Made by a program: the position numbers and the translations under genes. The notes below the pieces were generated by a model. The model was not told where the DNA came from. It made no database searches and was given only the letters and a program-made list of their open reading frames with translations. Source: Helicobacteraceae bacterium (lineage in GTDB: Bacteria; Campylobacterota; Campylobacteria; Campylobacterales; SZUA-545). Taken from it: DNA of 14,530 bases. How positions within the stretch are numbered: position 1 is the stretch's first letter; each line of letters starts with the position of its first letter. This document shows positions 13,568 to 14,530 of the stretch, in pieces. The DNA is taken from assembly GCA_031273735.1 (NCBI GenBank), contig JAISRI010000114.1:1-14530 (forward strand), read 5' to 3'.

Positions 13568-14476
13568 CTAAAACTCCTTTTCGTTTGCGCGGATCATCAG
13601 CGAGGTTACGCCTATTAACGCATCGCCGCCGTCAAAAAGTTTTGTAACCTCGTTTGCGATCGGCGTATGCAGATTATTCTTTTTAGAAAGCGTAGCGATC
13701 GCCCGCGCCGTAGGAACCCCCTCCGCCACTTCGCCCAACTCGTCCAATATCTCTTGAAGCGATCTTTTGCGCCCAAGCGCGAAGCCTACGCGGTAGTTTC
13801 GGCTTAATTCGCTCGTGGCGGTTAGCGCGAGATCGCCCACGCCCGCCAAACCCAAAAAGGTTTCCAGCTTCGCGCCGAAAAACAGACCGAAACGCGTCAT
13901 TTCGGCAAGCCCCCGCGTGATCAGCGCGGCGCGGGCGTTGGCGCCCAAACCTAGCGCGTCGCACACGCCCGCGGCGATAGCGATAACGTTTTTATACGCT
14001 CCCGCGATCTCCGCGCCTATAATGTCGCTTATTCGGTAGGTTTTGATCCAGCTTGGAAAACGGCGCATAAACGCCGCCGCGCTCTCTTCGCTAGTCGAGG
14101 CGATCGTTAGCGCGGTGGGCAATTTTCGCGTAACTTCTGCGGCAAAACCCGGTCCGCATAAAAAGGCGATATTTTCAATCGGCGCGTGTTGCGAATAGAT
14201 TTCGTTGAGAAATTTGCCGCTTTGCGTATCGATTCCTTTGCTTGCGACGAGGATTTTCTGCCCGTTAAAGATAAAACGCTCTTTAAGCCAACCGCTTGTG
14301 GCTTGAACGCTAATCGCCATAACCAACAAAGGCGACTTTAACGCCTCGTCGATCGTCGTTAGATTGGGCGCGTCGCAGGGCGATCGAGAAACGATACTAG
14401 CCTCCGCGTCAACGTCTAAAAACGCCGTTTGCAAAGCCCGCCCCCATTTGCCCGCTCCGATAATCGCAAGCGTCAT
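13568..14476 (-). CDS. gpsA: Glycerol-3-phosphate dehydrogenase [NAD(P)+]
   Basis: This 302-residue cytoplasmic enzyme reduces dihydroxyacetone phosphate to sn-glycerol-3-phosphate for phospholipids. It has the nucleotide-binding GAGKWG at residues 7-12, Lys80 in VASKGID, CGPGFAAEV (108-116; most family members have SGPSFA or similar), the catalytic Lys162 in AYKNVIAIAAG, GLAGVGDLALTATSELSRNYRVG (209-231) and EGVPTARA. The ATG at 14476 is preferred: AGGAG lies 5 bases upstream and the protein begins at the first beta strand. An in-frame ATG at 14491 has no ribosome site and would sit almost at the predicted transcript start. First gene of a two-gene unit with proA. Confidence 0.96.
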   Translation of the reverse strand: MTLAIIGAGKWGRALQTAFLDVDAEASIVSRSPCDAPNLTTIDEALKSPLLVMAISVQATSGWLKERFIFNGQKILVASKGIDTQSGKFLNEIYSQHAPIENIAFLCGPGFAAEVTRKLPTALTIASTSEESAAAFMRRFPSWIKTYRISDIIGAEIAGAYKNVIAIAAGVCDALGLGANARAALITRGLAEMTRFGLFFGAKLETFLGLAGVGDLALTATSELSRNYRVGFALGRKRSLQEILDELGEVAEGVPTARAIATLSKKNNLHTPIANEVTKLFDGGDALIGVTSLMIRANEKEF

Positions 14477-14501
14477 TCTATCTCCTGCCATTTGGTTTTT
14501 A

Positions 14502-14510
14502 ATTCTAACA
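14502..14510 (-). promoter_or_regulatory. Extended -10 promoter candidate for gpsA-proA
   Basis: The minus strand reads TG-T-TAGAAT, the same arrangement as the glmU candidate. Transcription would start near 14495, giving a leader of about 20 bases before the gpsA ATG at 14476. No -35 is evident. The upstream A+T-rich bases (14511-14520) could assist. Confidence 0.45.
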
Positions 14511-14530
14511 AATTAAACGAAACGATCGCC

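Larger units (their letters stand above)
417..13702. repeat. Dispersed HIP1-like palindrome GCGATCGC, 13 copies
   Basis: Perfect copies begin at 417, 3027, 3483, 5896, 8405, 8523, 10396, 10417, 11888, 12037, 12843, 13101 and 13695, counted by eye on one strand (the word is its own reverse complement). At this base composition about 0.2 copies are expected in a window this long. All lie inside genes. Eleven are read as GCG-ATC-GCN (Ala-Ile-Ala) and two (8405, 12037) as part of Arg-Ser. Confidence 0.85.

Noticed and set aside
13059..13571. 170-codon plus-strand frame opposite proA
   Set aside because: The longest antisense shadow, but Ser/Ala-rich without motifs; proA is complete on the minus strand.
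13683..13964. 93-codon minus-strand frame inside gpsA
   Set aside because: Arg-rich out-of-frame shadow of gpsA, a product of the high G+C; no start signal.
1..14530. tRNA, rRNA, CRISPR array, insertion sequence, riboswitch
   Set aside because: Gaps between genes are all short, and none shows tRNA-like folds, regular spaced repeats, terminal inverted repeats with a transposase, or known riboswitch cores.

Overview
The window looks like a chromosomal segment from a flagellated Gram-negative bacterium, most likely a member of the Campylobacterota. The + strand order glmU - coaBC - uppS - (small genes) - prepilin peptidase - truA, with fliP divergent from glmU, matches the order I remember from Campylobacter jejuni (fliP, glmU, dfp/coaBC, uppS, prepilin peptidase, truA). 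Gene density is very high, and many neighbours are joined by 4-base ATGA stop/start overlaps. Base composition is mixed. The housekeeping genes on the right are locally very G+C rich, while a restriction-modification (R-M) pair on the left is A+T rich.

Layout. (1) Positions 1-6491, minus strand, form one uninterrupted chain read from right to left: motA, motB, fliP, trmA, a DNA methyltransferase, a restriction endonuclease, and a PLP aminotransferase (dapC-like) that runs off the left edge. Every junction is an overlap or a gap of at most 7 bases. (2) Positions 6492-6576 are a short divergent promoter region. (3) Positions 6577-12193, plus strand: glmU, coaBC and uppS linked by ATGA overlaps, then an unrecognised 150-residue gene, a three-repeat TPR protein with a TTG start, a type IV prepilin peptidase and truA. 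(4) Positions 12194-12325 are a convergent intergenic gap. (5) Positions 12326-14476, minus strand: gpsA followed directly by proA, with a promoter candidate upstream of gpsA.

How the genes work together. motA/motB encode a flagellar stator whose sequence resembles the PomA/PomB (sodium-type) subgroup. fliP encodes a core protein of the flagellar export gate. trmA and truA modify tRNA. glmU, uppS and the dapC-like gene feed peptidoglycan synthesis (UDP-GlcNAc, undecaprenyl carrier and diaminopimelate). coaBC makes coenzyme A, proA makes proline and gpsA makes glycerol-3-phosphate. The R-M pair sits inside the motility/tRNA/lysine chain. Its endonuclease appears to be CfrBI-like, and its methyltransferase carries a HEAT-like N-terminal domain.

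The clearest unexplained signals are: the R-M pair spliced seamlessly into a chain of coupled housekeeping genes; a HIP1-like octamer, GCGATCGC, found 13 times where well under one copy is expected; an RlmD-type Cys cluster on a TrmA-type body; and a scarcity of CCWWGG sites that fits, but does not prove, the specificity suggested for the R-M system. I saw no rRNA, tRNA, CRISPR array or insertion sequence.
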